64,000 nucleotides of DNA from Actinokineospora globicatena. GTDB taxonomy: Bacteria > Actinomycetota > Actinomycetes > Mycobacteriales > Pseudonocardiaceae. Position numbers and translations under genes: made by a program. The stretch's first letter is position 1. Each line of letters starts with the position of its first letter. The notes beneath the pieces are model-generated. The model worked only from the letters and a program-made list of their open reading frames with translations, was not told the DNA's origin and did not search any database. The stretch is taken from contig NZ_JAMTCR010000002.1 of the NCBI RefSeq assembly GCF_024171945.1, forward strand, positions 2,542,001-2,606,000, in the 5' to 3' direction. Shown here in pieces: positions 53,030-61,984 of the stretch.

Positions 53030-54205
53030 ATGGGTGATCGGGTGGGTGTGGTGTGGGACCCCGCGTTGCTGGGGTACGACCTTGGCGGGGATCACCCGTT
53101 CAACCCGGTGCGGCTCGAGTTGACCATGCGGTTGGCCCGCGGCCTCGGGGTGCTCGACGGGGTCGAGTTCGTGGTGCCGGACACGGCGGGGGACGCGGAT
53201 CTGGGCCGGGTGCACCGGCCGGACTACGTGGCCGCGGTGCGGGAGGCGCCGATGGCGTCCTGGGACGTCGGACATGGGCTTGGTACGGCGGACAACCCGG
53301 TGTTCGACCAGATGCACGCCGCGTCGGCGTTGGTCGTCGGGGGGTCGTTGGCGGCGGCCCGGTGCATCGCCGACGGCGGGGTCGATCGAGCCGTCAACCT
53401 GGCCGGTGGGTTGCACCACGCCATGCCGGACCGGGCCGCCGGGTTCTGCGTCTACAACGACTGCGCCGTGGCCATCTCGTGGCTGCTGGACAACGGGTTC
53501 GACCGGATCGCGTACTTGGATGTCGACGTGCACCACGGCGACGGGGTGCAGACGGTGTTCTACGACGACCCCAGGGTGCTGACCGTCTCGCTGCACCAGC
53601 ACCCGGCGACGTTGTGGCCGGGGACCGGGTCGGTCACCGAGCTCGGGGGGCCGGGGGCGCAGGGCACCTCGGTCAACATCCCGTTGGCGCCGGGGACCCG
53701 AGACGCAGAGTGGCTGCGGGCGTTCCACGCGACGGTTCCCTCGCTGCTGGCCGCGTTCCGGCCGCAGGTACTCGTAACGCAGTGCGGAGTGGACACACAC
53801 GTAGAGGATCCGTTGGCCGATCTAGCCCTGTCGGTCGATGGGCACCGTGAGATCTACCGGACGCTGCGTGACCTAGCTGGGCAGTACGCGGGTGGCAAGT
53901 GGCTTGTCATGGGCGGCGGCGGTTATGAACTGCTGCGGGTAGTCCCACGCTCGTGGACGCACCTGCTGGCCACCGTGCTCGATAGGGATATCCCGGTCGA
54001 GACAGCTCTACCGGTCGACTGGGCTACCAGCGTGCGGAAGCTGTCTCCTAACGTCGTGTTGCCGTCGGTGATGGGGGATGGCGTTGATGTTGCCTTCCAG
54101 CGGTGGGGTGGTGGGCGCGAACAGCCGGTCGACACCGTGATCCGGGATGTGCGCAACGCTGTCTTCCCGTTGCACGGCTTGGATCCTGACGACCCCAGGG
54201 ACTGA
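53030..54205 (+). CDS. acuC: AcuC-type protein deacetylase (class I HDAC family)
   Basis: This 391-residue zinc deacetylase has the histone deacetylase fold: GGLHHAMPDRAAGFCVYND with the catalytic His pair, YLDVDVHHGDGVQ with zinc-binding Asp/His, and GGGGYE near the C-terminus. AcuC removes acetyl groups from lysines of acetyl-CoA synthetase and similar enzymes. The next gene, 1 nt away, encodes a Pat-like lysine acetyltransferase, so writer and eraser are made together. Codon use is relaxed in the second half (about 53.75-54.05 kb). Confidence 0.92.
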   Translation: MGDRVGVVWDPALLGYDLGGDHPFNPVRLELTMRLARGLGVLDGVEFVVPDTAGDADLGRVHRPDYVAAVREAPMASWDVGHGLGTADNPVFDQMHAASALVVGGSLAAARCIADGGVDRAVNLAGGLHHAMPDRAAGFCVYNDCAVAISWLLDNGFDRIAYLDVDVHHGDGVQTVFYDDPRVLTVSLHQHPATLWPGTGSVTELGGPGAQGTSVNIPLAPGTRDAEWLRAFHATVPSLLAAFRPQVLVTQCGVDTHVEDPLADLALSVDGHREIYRTLRDLAGQYAGGKWLVMGGGGYELLRVVPRSWTHLLATVLDRDIPVETALPVDWATSVRKLSPNVVLPSVMGDGVDVAFQRWGGGREQPVDTVIRDVRNAVFPLHGLDPDDPRD

Positions 54206-54206
54206 C

Positions 54207-56705
54207 ATGGCCGTAGAGCCCGAGCGCGACCCCTTCGCCTACCCGCCGCGGTGGGAGGCTGATGTGGTGCTCGCCGATGGCGGTACCGTCCACTTGCGCC
54301 CGATAGTGCCGACGGACGCCGAGGCTCTACGTGCGTTCCACGGTCGGTTGTCGGAGCGCACCAGGTACTTCCGGTACTTCGGCCCCTACCCGATCATGTC
54401 GGACAAGGACCTCGCCCGGTTCAGCACCGTCGACCACCACGACCGCGTGGCGTTCGTCGCGCTCCTCGGCGACGACATCACCGCCGTCGGGCGGTACGAG
54501 CGGCTGCCGGGCGGCGACTCCGCCGAGATCGCCTTCGTCGTCGAGGACGGCCACCAGGGGCGCGGGCTGGGGTCGATCCTGCTCGAGCACCTCGCCGCGG
54601 CGGCCAGGGAGCGCGGGGTGCACCGGTTCGAGGCGGAGGTGCTCGCCGAGAACGCCCAGATGGTCCGGGTGTTCCGCGACGCGGGTTACCAGGTCAGCCG
54701 GGCGTTCGACGAGGGCGTGCTGCACCTGGAGTTCGCCGTCGACCCGACCGAGGCGTCGGTGGCGGTGGCCTGGGCGCGTGAGCAGGCCGCCGAGGCGCGC
54801 AGCGTGCACAACCTGCTGCACCCCCGGTCGGTGGCGGTGATCGGCGCGTCGACCGACCACGCGAAGATCGGCAACGCCGTGCTGGGAAACCTGCTCGCGG
54901 CCGAGTTCGCCGGGCCGGTGTTCCCGGTCAACCCGGAGCACAAGTCGGTGCGCGGGGTCCGCGCGTACCCGACCGTGCTGGACATCCCCGATCCCGTGGA
55001 CCTCGCCGTCGTCGCCGTGCCCGCCGCGGGCGTCGACGACGTGATGGACGCGTGCCTGGCCAAGGGCGTCAAGACGCTGGTCGTCGTCAGTTCCGGGTTC
55101 GGTGAGACCGGTCCGGGCGGCCGTGGCGCGGAGCGCAAGCTCGTCGACGAGGCTCGAGCGCACGGTATGCGCGTCGTCGGCCCTAACGCGCTCGGCGTGG
55201 TGAATCTGGATCCGACCGTGCGCCTCAACGCGACTCTTGCGCCGACCTTGCCTGGACCGGGCCGTACGGGCTTCTTCTGCCAGTCGGGAGCTCTAGGCAC
55301 GGCCATTCTCGCTGACGCTGCCGCGCGGGGCTTGGGTCTGTCGACGTTCGTCTCTGCCGGTAACCGCGCGGACGTCTCGGGTAACGATCTCTTGCAGTAC
55401 TGGGAAACCGACCCGGCCACCGACGTCGTCTTGCTCTACCTGGAGTCGTTCGGCAACCCCCGCAAGTTCGCCCGGTTGGCGCGCAGGCTCGGTCGCAGCA
55501 AGCCGGTAGTCGTGGTCAAGTCGGGCCGCAACACAGTGCTACCGGCGTTGGCAGCGACTGGAGTCCACGTGGACGACTCCAGTGTGCAAGCCCTCTTCGA
55601 GCAGGCCGGTGTCATCCGCGTTGAGTCCATCGCGCAACTCTTCGACACCGCGCTCTTGCTCGCCCATCAGCCGTTGCCGCCAGGAGAGCGCGTTGCGGTG
55701 GTCGGCAACTCTTCGGCTATCGGTGTGCTCGCGGCAGATGCGGCTCTAGGGCAAAACTTGGTACTGGCAGGCGATCCCGTTGACGTAGGAGCACAAGCCG
55801 GGCCGGACACATTCGCTGCTGCTGTGGCGGACACGCTCCGACGGGAAGACGTGGACTCACTCATCGTCGTGTTCGTCCCGCCTCTAGCGATCCCCGGCAC
55901 CACCTACGCGCGGGCACTGCGAGAGGCCGCGGAAGGTCTACCGGAAGCCGATACGAAGCCGATCGTCTCCACCTTCCTTGCCGCTGAGGGGATCCCGGCC
56001 GAGCTGGCCGTCCTAGGCCCAGACGGTGCCCCCACGCACGGTTCGATCCCGTCCTACCCGAGCCCCGAACGAGCCGCGCTCGCACTGGCCAGGGCAACCA
56101 CCTACGCTCGCTGGAGATCGTCCCCCACAGGCAAGTTCGTCCGCCCTGACGACATCGACCCCGTGGCAGCCAAGGCAATCGTCGAGGCAGCGTTGACCAG
56201 ACAGCCCGGCGAGGTAGAGCTAACTGACGACGAGGTGGTCGGCCTTCTCGGGAACTACGGGATCGACGTCCTGCCGCACGACTCCGAGGTTTACCTGACG
56301 GCTCCCAAGGACAACTCGTGCAGCATCGGCCTCCAAGACGACCCGTCCTTCGGCACCGTGGTGTCCTTCGGCCTTGCGGGCGTGGTCAGCGATCTGCTCG
56401 GTGACCGTGCCTACCGCGCCGTCCCGCTCACCGACACCGACGCCGCGGGGCTGATCCGTTCCCCTCGCGCCGCCCCACTGCTGGCGGGTTACGCGGGTGG
56501 CGAGCCCGCCGATCTCGCGGCACTGCAACGGCTTGTGCTGCGGGTCTCGGCGATGGCCGAGGACCTCCCGGAGATCCGGGCCCTGGTGGTCGAGCCGATC
56601 CTCGCCACCGCCACGGGCGCGTACGTGACCGGAGGCCGCGCCACCGTGGGTCCGCCGCCCTCCAAGCACGACAGCGGCCCGCGCAGGTTGCGGTCCAGCG
56701 GCTGA
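54207..56705 (+). CDS. Pat-like fusion: GNAT acetyltransferase plus NDP-forming acyl-CoA synthetase domains (shortened)
   Basis: This encodes 832 residues. The N-terminal GNAT domain (about 20-180) has the acetyl-CoA loop GHQGRGLGSILLEHL. Then come the CoA-binding domain (VAVIGASTDHAKIGNAVL), succinyl-CoA synthetase-like domains (CQSGALGTAIL, VVVVKSGR) and an ATP-grasp remnant. In the ATP-grasp part, YGIDVLPHDSEVY is followed almost at once by SFGTVVSFGLAG; the roughly 60-residue lobe with the ATP-binding Lys (an ALKA-type motif) is missing. The protein therefore looks like a lysine acetyltransferase with a non-catalytic sensor part. The start is 1 nt after the acuC stop. Confidence 0.88.
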   Translation: MAVEPERDPFAYPPRWEADVVLADGGTVHLRPIVPTDAEALRAFHGRLSERTRYFRYFGPYPIMSDKDLARFSTVDHHDRVAFVALLGDDITAVGRYERLPGGDSAEIAFVVEDGHQGRGLGSILLEHLAAAARERGVHRFEAEVLAENAQMVRVFRDAGYQVSRAFDEGVLHLEFAVDPTEASVAVAWAREQAAEARSVHNLLHPRSVAVIGASTDHAKIGNAVLGNLLAAEFAGPVFPVNPEHKSVRGVRAYPTVLDIPDPVDLAVVAVPAAGVDDVMDACLAKGVKTLVVVSSGFGETGPGGRGAERKLVDEARAHGMRVVGPNALGVVNLDPTVRLNATLAPTLPGPGRTGFFCQSGALGTAILADAAARGLGLSTFVSAGNRADVSGNDLLQYWETDPATDVVLLYLESFGNPRKFARLARRLGRSKPVVVVKSGRNTVLPALAATGVHVDDSSVQALFEQAGVIRVESIAQLFDTALLLAHQPLPPGERVAVVGNSSAIGVLAADAALGQNLVLAGDPVDVGAQAGPDTFAAAVADTLRREDVDSLIVVFVPPLAIPGTTYARALREAAEGLPEADTKPIVSTFLAAEGIPAELAVLGPDGAPTHGSIPSYPSPERAALALARATTYARWRSSPTGKFVRPDDIDPVAAKAIVEAALTRQPGEVELTDDEVVGLLGNYGIDVLPHDSEVYLTAPKDNSCSIGLQDDPSFGTVVSFGLAGVVSDLLGDRAYRAVPLTDTDAAGLIRSPRAAPLLAGYAGGEPADLAALQRLVLRVSAMAEDLPEIRALVVEPILATATGAYVTGGRATVGPPPSKHDSGPRRLRSSG

Positions 56706-56739
56706 CCGAGTGCCTCCCGGGGCACCGGGAGGCACTCGG
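56706..56739 (+). terminator. Bidirectional terminator
   Basis: A perfect 15-bp stem (CCGAGTGCCTCCCGG and complement) with loop GGCA starts right after the Pat-like stop codon and ends 3 bp before the stop of the convergent anti-sigma gene. Confidence 0.8.
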
Positions 56740-56742
56740 GCC

Positions 56743-57444
56743 CTAGGCCGAGACGGACACGTACCGCTTGCCGTCGGTCGTGACGATCTCGACCGCCCCG
56801 ACGTCCTCCGGTGCGATCAACGCCGCCCCGTCCAGGTTCGTGCCCTTCTGGGCGCCGTCCGGCGACACCAGCCAGCTGCTCGCCTCTTCGCGCGTGCCGT
56901 CCTTGCCGACCACGATCACCCGGCAGCGCTCACCGGCCGGGATGCCGGTGACCGAGACGTTCAGGCGCACCCACCCGGCTGCGGGTACGACCTTCGCGGT
57001 CAGGCGGGCGCCGGTGTTCGGGTCGCTCCCGGACAGGTACCGCGTGTTGACGTTCTGCGGCTCGGTAGGGATAACGGTGACAGTCGACTGTGCCTGCGTG
57101 GTGCCTGTGGAACGGCCGATGACGACTCCCGCGCCGAGCACTGCGGCGACCACCACGGCCGCGGCGACACCCGCGATAGCGATCGAACGCGTGCGGGAGG
57201 CGTTGGCCTCGGTGCGGACCTGGCGCAGTGTGCGGGCCAGCAGCAGGTCGCCATCGTCGGGTGGTCCTTGCAGCAACGCTTCCTCGGGCAGCTCACCCGC
57301 CATGTCTCGCACCTCCTCTAGCGCTTCGAGCTCGACGCGGCACTCGGCGCAGTCCGCGAGGTGCCGCTCCACCGCGCCGCGTTCGTCCTCGTCCAGCACA
57401 CCCAGCGCGTAGGCGCCGAGCAGCGGGGTCTCGTGTGTGCTCAT
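56743..57444 (-). CDS. Membrane anti-sigma factor with zinc-binding ZAS domain
   Basis: This 233-residue protein has a cytoplasmic zinc-binding anti-sigma motif (His28, Cys32, Cys35 in HLADCAEC), one membrane helix (about 87-109) and an extracytoplasmic domain of about 120 residues. It resembles the RslA/RskA type. It binds the ECF sigma factor encoded just upstream and releases it on redox or envelope signals. Its ATG overlaps the sigma stop (ATGA), so the pair is made together. Confidence 0.9.
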   Translation of the reverse strand: MSTHETPLLGAYALGVLDEDERGAVERHLADCAECRVELEALEEVRDMAGELPEEALLQGPPDDGDLLLARTLRQVRTEANASRTRSIAIAGVAAAVVVAAVLGAGVVIGRSTGTTQAQSTVTVIPTEPQNVNTRYLSGSDPNTGARLTAKVVPAAGWVRLNVSVTGIPAGERCRVIVVGKDGTREEASSWLVSPDGAQKGTNLDGAALIAPEDVGAVEIVTTDGKRYVSVSA

Positions 57445-57989
57445 GCGGGCGTCCCCTCCAGCGCGGCTCGACCGGCCATGGTCGCGCGCAGCGCACGCAG
57501 GGCGTAGTGCGACCTCGACTTCACCGTACCCGGGGCGATACCGAGCTCTTGCGCCGTTTCGGCCACGCTGCGGTCCCGGAAGTAGATCTCCATGAGGACC
57601 GTGCGGTGCTCTTCCGACAGACCCTCGATGGCCGCGAGCACGCTCATCGAGTCGACCACCCGCTGCGAGTGGTCACCGGCCACCGCGACCGCCGCTGGGG
57701 TCTCGGCGACCTCGGCGGGTCGCGCCGCCTTCGCCCGGACCTTGTCCACGATGAGGTTCTTGGCGACGGTGAACAACCAGGCGCGCACCGACCCCTCCTT
57801 GCTCATCAGGTTGTCCGCGTGCCGCCACGCCCGCACCAGGGTCTCCTGGACGACGTCCTCGGCCGCCGCCCGGTCGCCGGTGAGCCGCACGGCGTAGGCC
57901 AGCAGGGCCTTGCCGTGTTCCTCGTAGAGCGAGCGGACCAGCGCCTCGTCCCTCGATGTCGCCCGTGTCCGGGCGAACAGCCTCGCCAT
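57441..57989 (-). CDS. ECF RNA polymerase sigma factor
   Basis: This 182-residue sigma factor has region 2 (LYEEHGKALLAYAVRLTGDRAAAEDVVQETLVRAWRH) and region 4 (LSEEHRTVLMEIYFRDRSVAETAQELGIAPGTVKSRSHYALRAL). The ATG at 57989 is chosen for its AGGGAG ribosome binding site; an upstream in-frame start would add 16 residues without similarity. Upstream there is a GGAAC motif that could be part of a self-regulated promoter, but the -10 is not clear. The gene is coupled to its anti-sigma factor. Confidence 0.93.
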   Translation of the reverse strand: MARLFARTRATSRDEALVRSLYEEHGKALLAYAVRLTGDRAAAEDVVQETLVRAWRHADNLMSKEGSVRAWLFTVAKNLIVDKVRAKAARPAEVAETPAAVAVAGDHSQRVVDSMSVLAAIEGLSEEHRTVLMEIYFRDRSVAETAQELGIAPGTVKSRSHYALRALRATMAGRAALEGTPA

Positions 57990-58073
57990 GCCGACTCCCT
58001 GTCCAACGGCGTCCGGTTGCGCTTTCCCGACTGACACGGCCGCCGGGGCGTTCCGGTTCGAACTTTTTCCCGA

Positions 58074-58937
58074 CTAGCAGCGCCTGCCGGTGTTCACGCA
58101 GGTCACGAGCTCGGCCATGGCCGCTTCGGAGCGCACGTTGACGAAGTGCGCGTGGTCGGAGGCGGGGGCGCGGTCGACCACCTCGGGGAAGCTGTCGATG
58201 CTGAAGCCACCGCTCTCGGGCAGGTCGTAGCCCACCTCGACGCGCAGCCTCGGCACCGGGAAGCTCGCCCGGGGACACCAGCCGTCCGCGCTGGGAAACC
58301 TCAGGTGCGCCTTGTGGTCGGGGCTGTCCAAACCCTTGCCGTCCCAGCAGCTGGGGAACTCGTAGACACGCAAGGTACGGCTACCCGCCGGGCAACTCGG
58401 GTAGGACAAGCTGACTCGGTCTGTGAACCCCGCGCAGCTCCACGTTCCTCGCGCGGCGGGCCCGGCCTTCGCGTCACCGGTGACTGTCTTGAGGAAGCGC
58501 GGCATGGCCACGACCTCGCTGACAGGGCTACCGAGGAAGGTGATGTTCACGGAGTCCGGTGTGCGGACCTCACTGTGGTGCCCACCGAGCCGTAGCACCG
58601 GCCAGTAGTACGACGACAGGTCGCCGTCGCGGCAGGTGGTCTTGGCGGCCGCGAGCACCTCGTCGGTGCTGAACGCGTCCGTGGCCAGGTTGCCGACGTA
58701 GTCGTGCAGGTGGTGGGCGCCGTCGCGGACACCGGGCGAGGCGACGAGGTTGTCGGAGTTGCGGTGCGCCTCCTCGTTGCGGCCGCAGTCGACGGTGTAG
58801 CTGCCGGTCGACGCGGCGGGAGTGGCCGCGGGCGCCGACGTAGGCGAAACCGACCGGATGTCGACCGGGTCGGTCGGGCCCGCGGCGCAGCCGACGGCGA
58901 GCGCACCGACCAGGGCCAGCGCGCTGAGGCGAATCAC
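58074..58937 (-). CDS. DUF1996 lipoprotein
   Basis: This encodes 287 residues from the GTG at 58937, which gives a lipoprotein signal (IRLSALALVGALAVGC, Cys17); an in-frame ATG at 58961 would add 8 residues. The mature part matches DUF1996, with HHLHDYVGN near the start, YYWPVLR, and CWDGKGLDSPDHKAHLRFP. The domain is common in fungi and actinobacteria, usually in secreted proteins, and has no known activity. Several Cys residues suggest disulfide bonds outside the cell. Confidence 0.83.
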   Translation of the reverse strand: MIRLSALALVGALAVGCAAGPTDPVDIRSVSPTSAPAATPAASTGSYTVDCGRNEEAHRNSDNLVASPGVRDGAHHLHDYVGNLATDAFSTDEVLAAAKTTCRDGDLSSYYWPVLRLGGHHSEVRTPDSVNITFLGSPVSEVVAMPRFLKTVTGDAKAGPAARGTWSCAGFTDRVSLSYPSCPAGSRTLRVYEFPSCWDGKGLDSPDHKAHLRFPSADGWCPRASFPVPRLRVEVGYDLPESGGFSIDSFPEVVDRAPASDHAHFVNVRSEAAMAELVTCVNTGRRC

Positions 58938-59048
58938 ATGATCACTTTGGGGCGGGGCCACAACCGCTCAGTGAACACGACCGGGACACCGGGTGGCGGT
59001 GGCGTGAATGGGCTGCGCCGAACGTCCCAGTACGGTCAACGGGCGGGC

Positions 59049-60233
59049 TCAGCCGCGCTCCAGGACGAGGCCGACGCCGAGCCCGGCCGCCGCGCTCACC
59101 CCGGCCACCCCGAACCGGCCCGCCCGCCGCTCCAGCTCCTCCAGCAGGCCGCCGACCACGATGGCCCCGGTCGCGCCGATGGCGTGCCCCATGGCGATCG
59201 TGCCGCCCGCCGGGTTGAGCCGCTCCGGCCCCACGTCGAAGTCCCGCCGCAGCCGCAGGCACGGCGCCGCGAACGACTCGGCGAACTCGACCACGTCGAC
59301 CTCGTCCACCGACACCGCCGCCCGGCGCAGCGCGACCTCCATGGCCGACTGGCCGCCGGTCAGCATCGTCACCGGGTCCTCGGCGACCACCGCGCTGGCC
59401 GCGACCCTGGCCCGGGGCACCAGCCCGAGCCTGCGCGCGGCCCGGACGTCGCCGACCACCACGAGGGCGGCGCCGTCGGCCAGCCGGGGCGAGGTGGCGG
59501 CTGTGTGCCGGTGCTCGATGCGCGCCGGACGGCTCCTGGTGGCCAACGCGAGCGCGTCGTGGCCGTCGGCGCCGAGACCGGCGAACGCGGGCGGCAGCGT
59601 GGCGAGCACGTCGCGGCTGCTGTCCGGGCGCACCAGTTCGTCGTGCGCGAGCCCGCCGACGGGCACCAGGCAGCGGGCGAACGCGTCCGCCCGCCACGCC
59701 GCCGCGGCCTTGTGCTGCGACTCCAGCGCGTAGCCGTCCAGGTCGTCGCGGGTGAACCCGTCGAGCGTGGCGACCAGGTCGGCGGCCACGCCCATGTGGA
59801 CCGATCCGGTGTGCCGCACCACCTCCGCGTCGGTCCACAGTGGAGCGCGGTCGGTGAACGGCGGGACCCGCGACGTGCTCTCCACCCCGCCCGCGACCAC
59901 CACGTCCACCTCGCCGGAGCGGACCCGCGCCGCCGCCAGCGCGATCGCGTCGATCCCGGACGCGCAGAACCGGTTGACCACGACCCCGGGCACCCGGTGG
60001 CCCCAGTCGGCGAGCAGCGTCGCGGTGCGGGCCAGGTTGCCGCCCTGCTCGCCGACCTGGGACGCGCAGCCGAGCACCACGTCGTCCACCGCCGCCGGGT
60101 CCAAGCCCCGGTCGACCAGGGCGCCGAGCAGCGGCACGAGCAGGTCCAGGGCCGTCAGGTGGTGCAGTCCACCGCGGGCCGAGCCACGGCCGCGGGCCGT
60201 GCGGACGTAGTCGAGCAGATAGGCCTCACCCAC
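59049..60233 (-). CDS. Thiolase family protein with altered second catalytic Cys
   Basis: This 394-residue thiolase-fold protein has the nucleophile Cys90 (NRFCASG) and a GHAIGATG loop carrying the catalytic His. The C-terminal position normally occupied by the second catalytic Cys (CxGGG motif) reads VSAAAGLG, with Ser in place of Cys. It may still cleave or transfer acyl groups, or have a changed reaction such as in PhaA-unrelated or SCP2-like thiolases. The GTG at 60233 has an AGAGGGGG ribosome binding site. It is divergent from a carotenoid oxygenase gene. Confidence 0.85.
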   Translation of the reverse strand: MGEAYLLDYVRTARGRGSARGGLHHLTALDLLVPLLGALVDRGLDPAAVDDVVLGCASQVGEQGGNLARTATLLADWGHRVPGVVVNRFCASGIDAIALAAARVRSGEVDVVVAGGVESTSRVPPFTDRAPLWTDAEVVRHTGSVHMGVAADLVATLDGFTRDDLDGYALESQHKAAAAWRADAFARCLVPVGGLAHDELVRPDSSRDVLATLPPAFAGLGADGHDALALATRSRPARIEHRHTAATSPRLADGAALVVVGDVRAARRLGLVPRARVAASAVVAEDPVTMLTGGQSAMEVALRRAAVSVDEVDVVEFAESFAAPCLRLRRDFDVGPERLNPAGGTIAMGHAIGATGAIVVGGLLEELERRAGRFGVAGVSAAAGLGVGLVLERG

Positions 60234-60354
60234 CGCACACCCCCTCTTCCGGAGCCTGGCCTGGTCACCGCCCCAGTTGTAGTCTCGGATTCCCGGCACT
60301 GGCAACCGCTGGACCGCGAACTGCCCGGTGTCACCGCGGGCTAGGGGGTCCGAA

Positions 60355-61869
60355 ATGGATGTGGAGGTCCTCGGGCGGGTCCTGAGCACGTTGCCCGAGC
60401 ACGACGACCACCCGTACCGCAGCGGCCCGTGGCGGCCCCAGACCGTCGAACGCGCGGCGACCGACCTGGACGTGGTCGGCGAGATCCCCGCGGACCTCGA
60501 CGGCGTCTACCTGCGCAACACCGAGAACCCGGTGCACCCCGCGCTGAGCACCTACCACCCGTTCGACGGCGACGGCATGGTCCACGTGGTCGGCTTCCGC
60601 GATGGCAAGGCGTTCTACCGCAACCGGTTCATCCGCACCGACGGGTTCCTCGCGGAGCAGCGGGCCGGGCAGTCGCTGTGGGCTGGGATAGCTGAGAGGC
60701 CCGACAGCGCCGTAAGAGCGGACGGTTGGGGTGCGCGGGGTCGGATGAAGGACGCCGCGAGCACTGACGTCGTAGTGCACGCCGGAGTCGCTCTTGCCAC
60801 TTTTTACCAGTGTGGTGAGCCCTACCGCATCGATCCGCTCACGCTTGACACCCTGGGTAAGTCGCCGTGGACCCCAGCGGGCGGGGTCTCGGCGCACCCG
60901 AAGGTAGACCCGATCACCGGTGAACTGCTGTTCTTCAACTACGGCAAGGAAGAGCCCTACCTGCACTACGGCGTGGTTGACGCTAACGACAAGTTGGTGC
61001 GCTACACCGACATCGCGCTCCCCGGTCCACGCCTGCCGCACGACATGGCGTTCACGGAGAACTACACGATCGTCAACGACTGTCCCCTCTTCTGGGAACC
61101 TGACCTCTTGGCCAAGGGCGCGCATGTGGCCCGGTTCCACCCGGAACTGCCTCTGCGGCTTGGCGTGCTCCCGCGTAGAGGCGGCGGCGACCAAGTCCGG
61201 TGGTTCGAGGCAGAGTCAACCTTCGTGCTGCACTTCGTGAACGCCTACGAAGAGGGCGACGAGATCGTCGTCGACGGCTTCTTCCAGTCCGACCCCGAAG
61301 GTAAGAACGCGCGGTGGCCGGGTGATCCCTCTTACGCCCGCCTGTTCCGCATGCTGTCGTTGGACGGCATGGGTACCCGGTTACACCGCTGGCGGCTCAA
61401 CCTGACCACCGGACGCACACGCGAGGAACGGCTCAGCGACGACATCACCGAGTTCGGCACGATCGCCCAGAACCGCGCCGGCCGCTCTTACCGCTACGCC
61501 TACGCCTCCTCCGGTGCGCCAGGCTGGTTCCTCTTCGACGGCCTCGTCCGGCACGACCTGCGCACCGGGGACCAACAGCGGTACCGATACGGTGCTGGGG
61601 TGTTCGGCAGTGAGGCCGCGGTCGCCAGCACCACGGGTCGGCAGGGGGAGGACGAGGGCTACCTGGTCACCATCACCACCGACGTGGCGGCCGACCGCTC
61701 CGAGTGCCTGGTGTTCGACGCCGCGCGCGTTGCGGACGGCCCGGTCGCGCGGATCCGGCTGCCGGAACGGGTGAGCAGCGGCACGCACAGCACGTGGGCA
61801 CCGGGGGAGTCGCTGCCCGGCTGGCGGGACGCGGACGACCCGGCGACCGCCGTCGGGCTCGGGCGGTGA
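60355..61869 (+). CDS. Carotenoid oxygenase family protein
   Basis: This 504-residue non-heme iron(II) dioxygenase cleaves a double bond in a carotenoid, apocarotenoid or stilbene-type substrate. The four iron-binding His are recognisable in VSAHPKVD, RLPHDMAF, VLHFVNAYEE and GTHSTWAPG. The start YLRNTENPVHPALSTYHPFDGDGMVH is typical. AGGGGG precedes the ATG at 60355. It carries a TTA leucine codon at 61381-61383, rare in such a genome and a possible point of tRNA-dependent control. The substrate is unknown; no carotenoid biosynthesis genes are near. Confidence 0.92.
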   Translation: MDVEVLGRVLSTLPEHDDHPYRSGPWRPQTVERAATDLDVVGEIPADLDGVYLRNTENPVHPALSTYHPFDGDGMVHVVGFRDGKAFYRNRFIRTDGFLAEQRAGQSLWAGIAERPDSAVRADGWGARGRMKDAASTDVVVHAGVALATFYQCGEPYRIDPLTLDTLGKSPWTPAGGVSAHPKVDPITGELLFFNYGKEEPYLHYGVVDANDKLVRYTDIALPGPRLPHDMAFTENYTIVNDCPLFWEPDLLAKGAHVARFHPELPLRLGVLPRRGGGDQVRWFEAESTFVLHFVNAYEEGDEIVVDGFFQSDPEGKNARWPGDPSYARLFRMLSLDGMGTRLHRWRLNLTTGRTREERLSDDITEFGTIAQNRAGRSYRYAYASSGAPGWFLFDGLVRHDLRTGDQQRYRYGAGVFGSEAAVASTTGRQGEDEGYLVTITTDVAADRSECLVFDAARVADGPVARIRLPERVSSGTHSTWAPGESLPGWRDADDPATAVGLGR

Positions 61870-61984
61870 CCCGGCGGGCCGGATCGGTTCGGGTGTCATC
61901 GGGTGCCGCGGGTGGTAACCCGCCGGTGGAGGGGGCCGTCGCCGTGGGGGCGCGCGGTGGGGCGACGGGGGGTTGTGGCGTGGG

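Noticed and set aside
58028-58054. ECF autoregulated promoter (GGAAC with a downstream -10)
   Set aside because: The GGAAC motif is present but no convincing -10 lies at a 16-17 nt spacing, so I do not list it as a feature.
58056-58063. GTTCGAAC palindrome upstream of the ECF sigma gene as an SOS box
   Set aside because: The arms abut without the 4-nt spacer required by TCGAAC-N4-GTTCGA.
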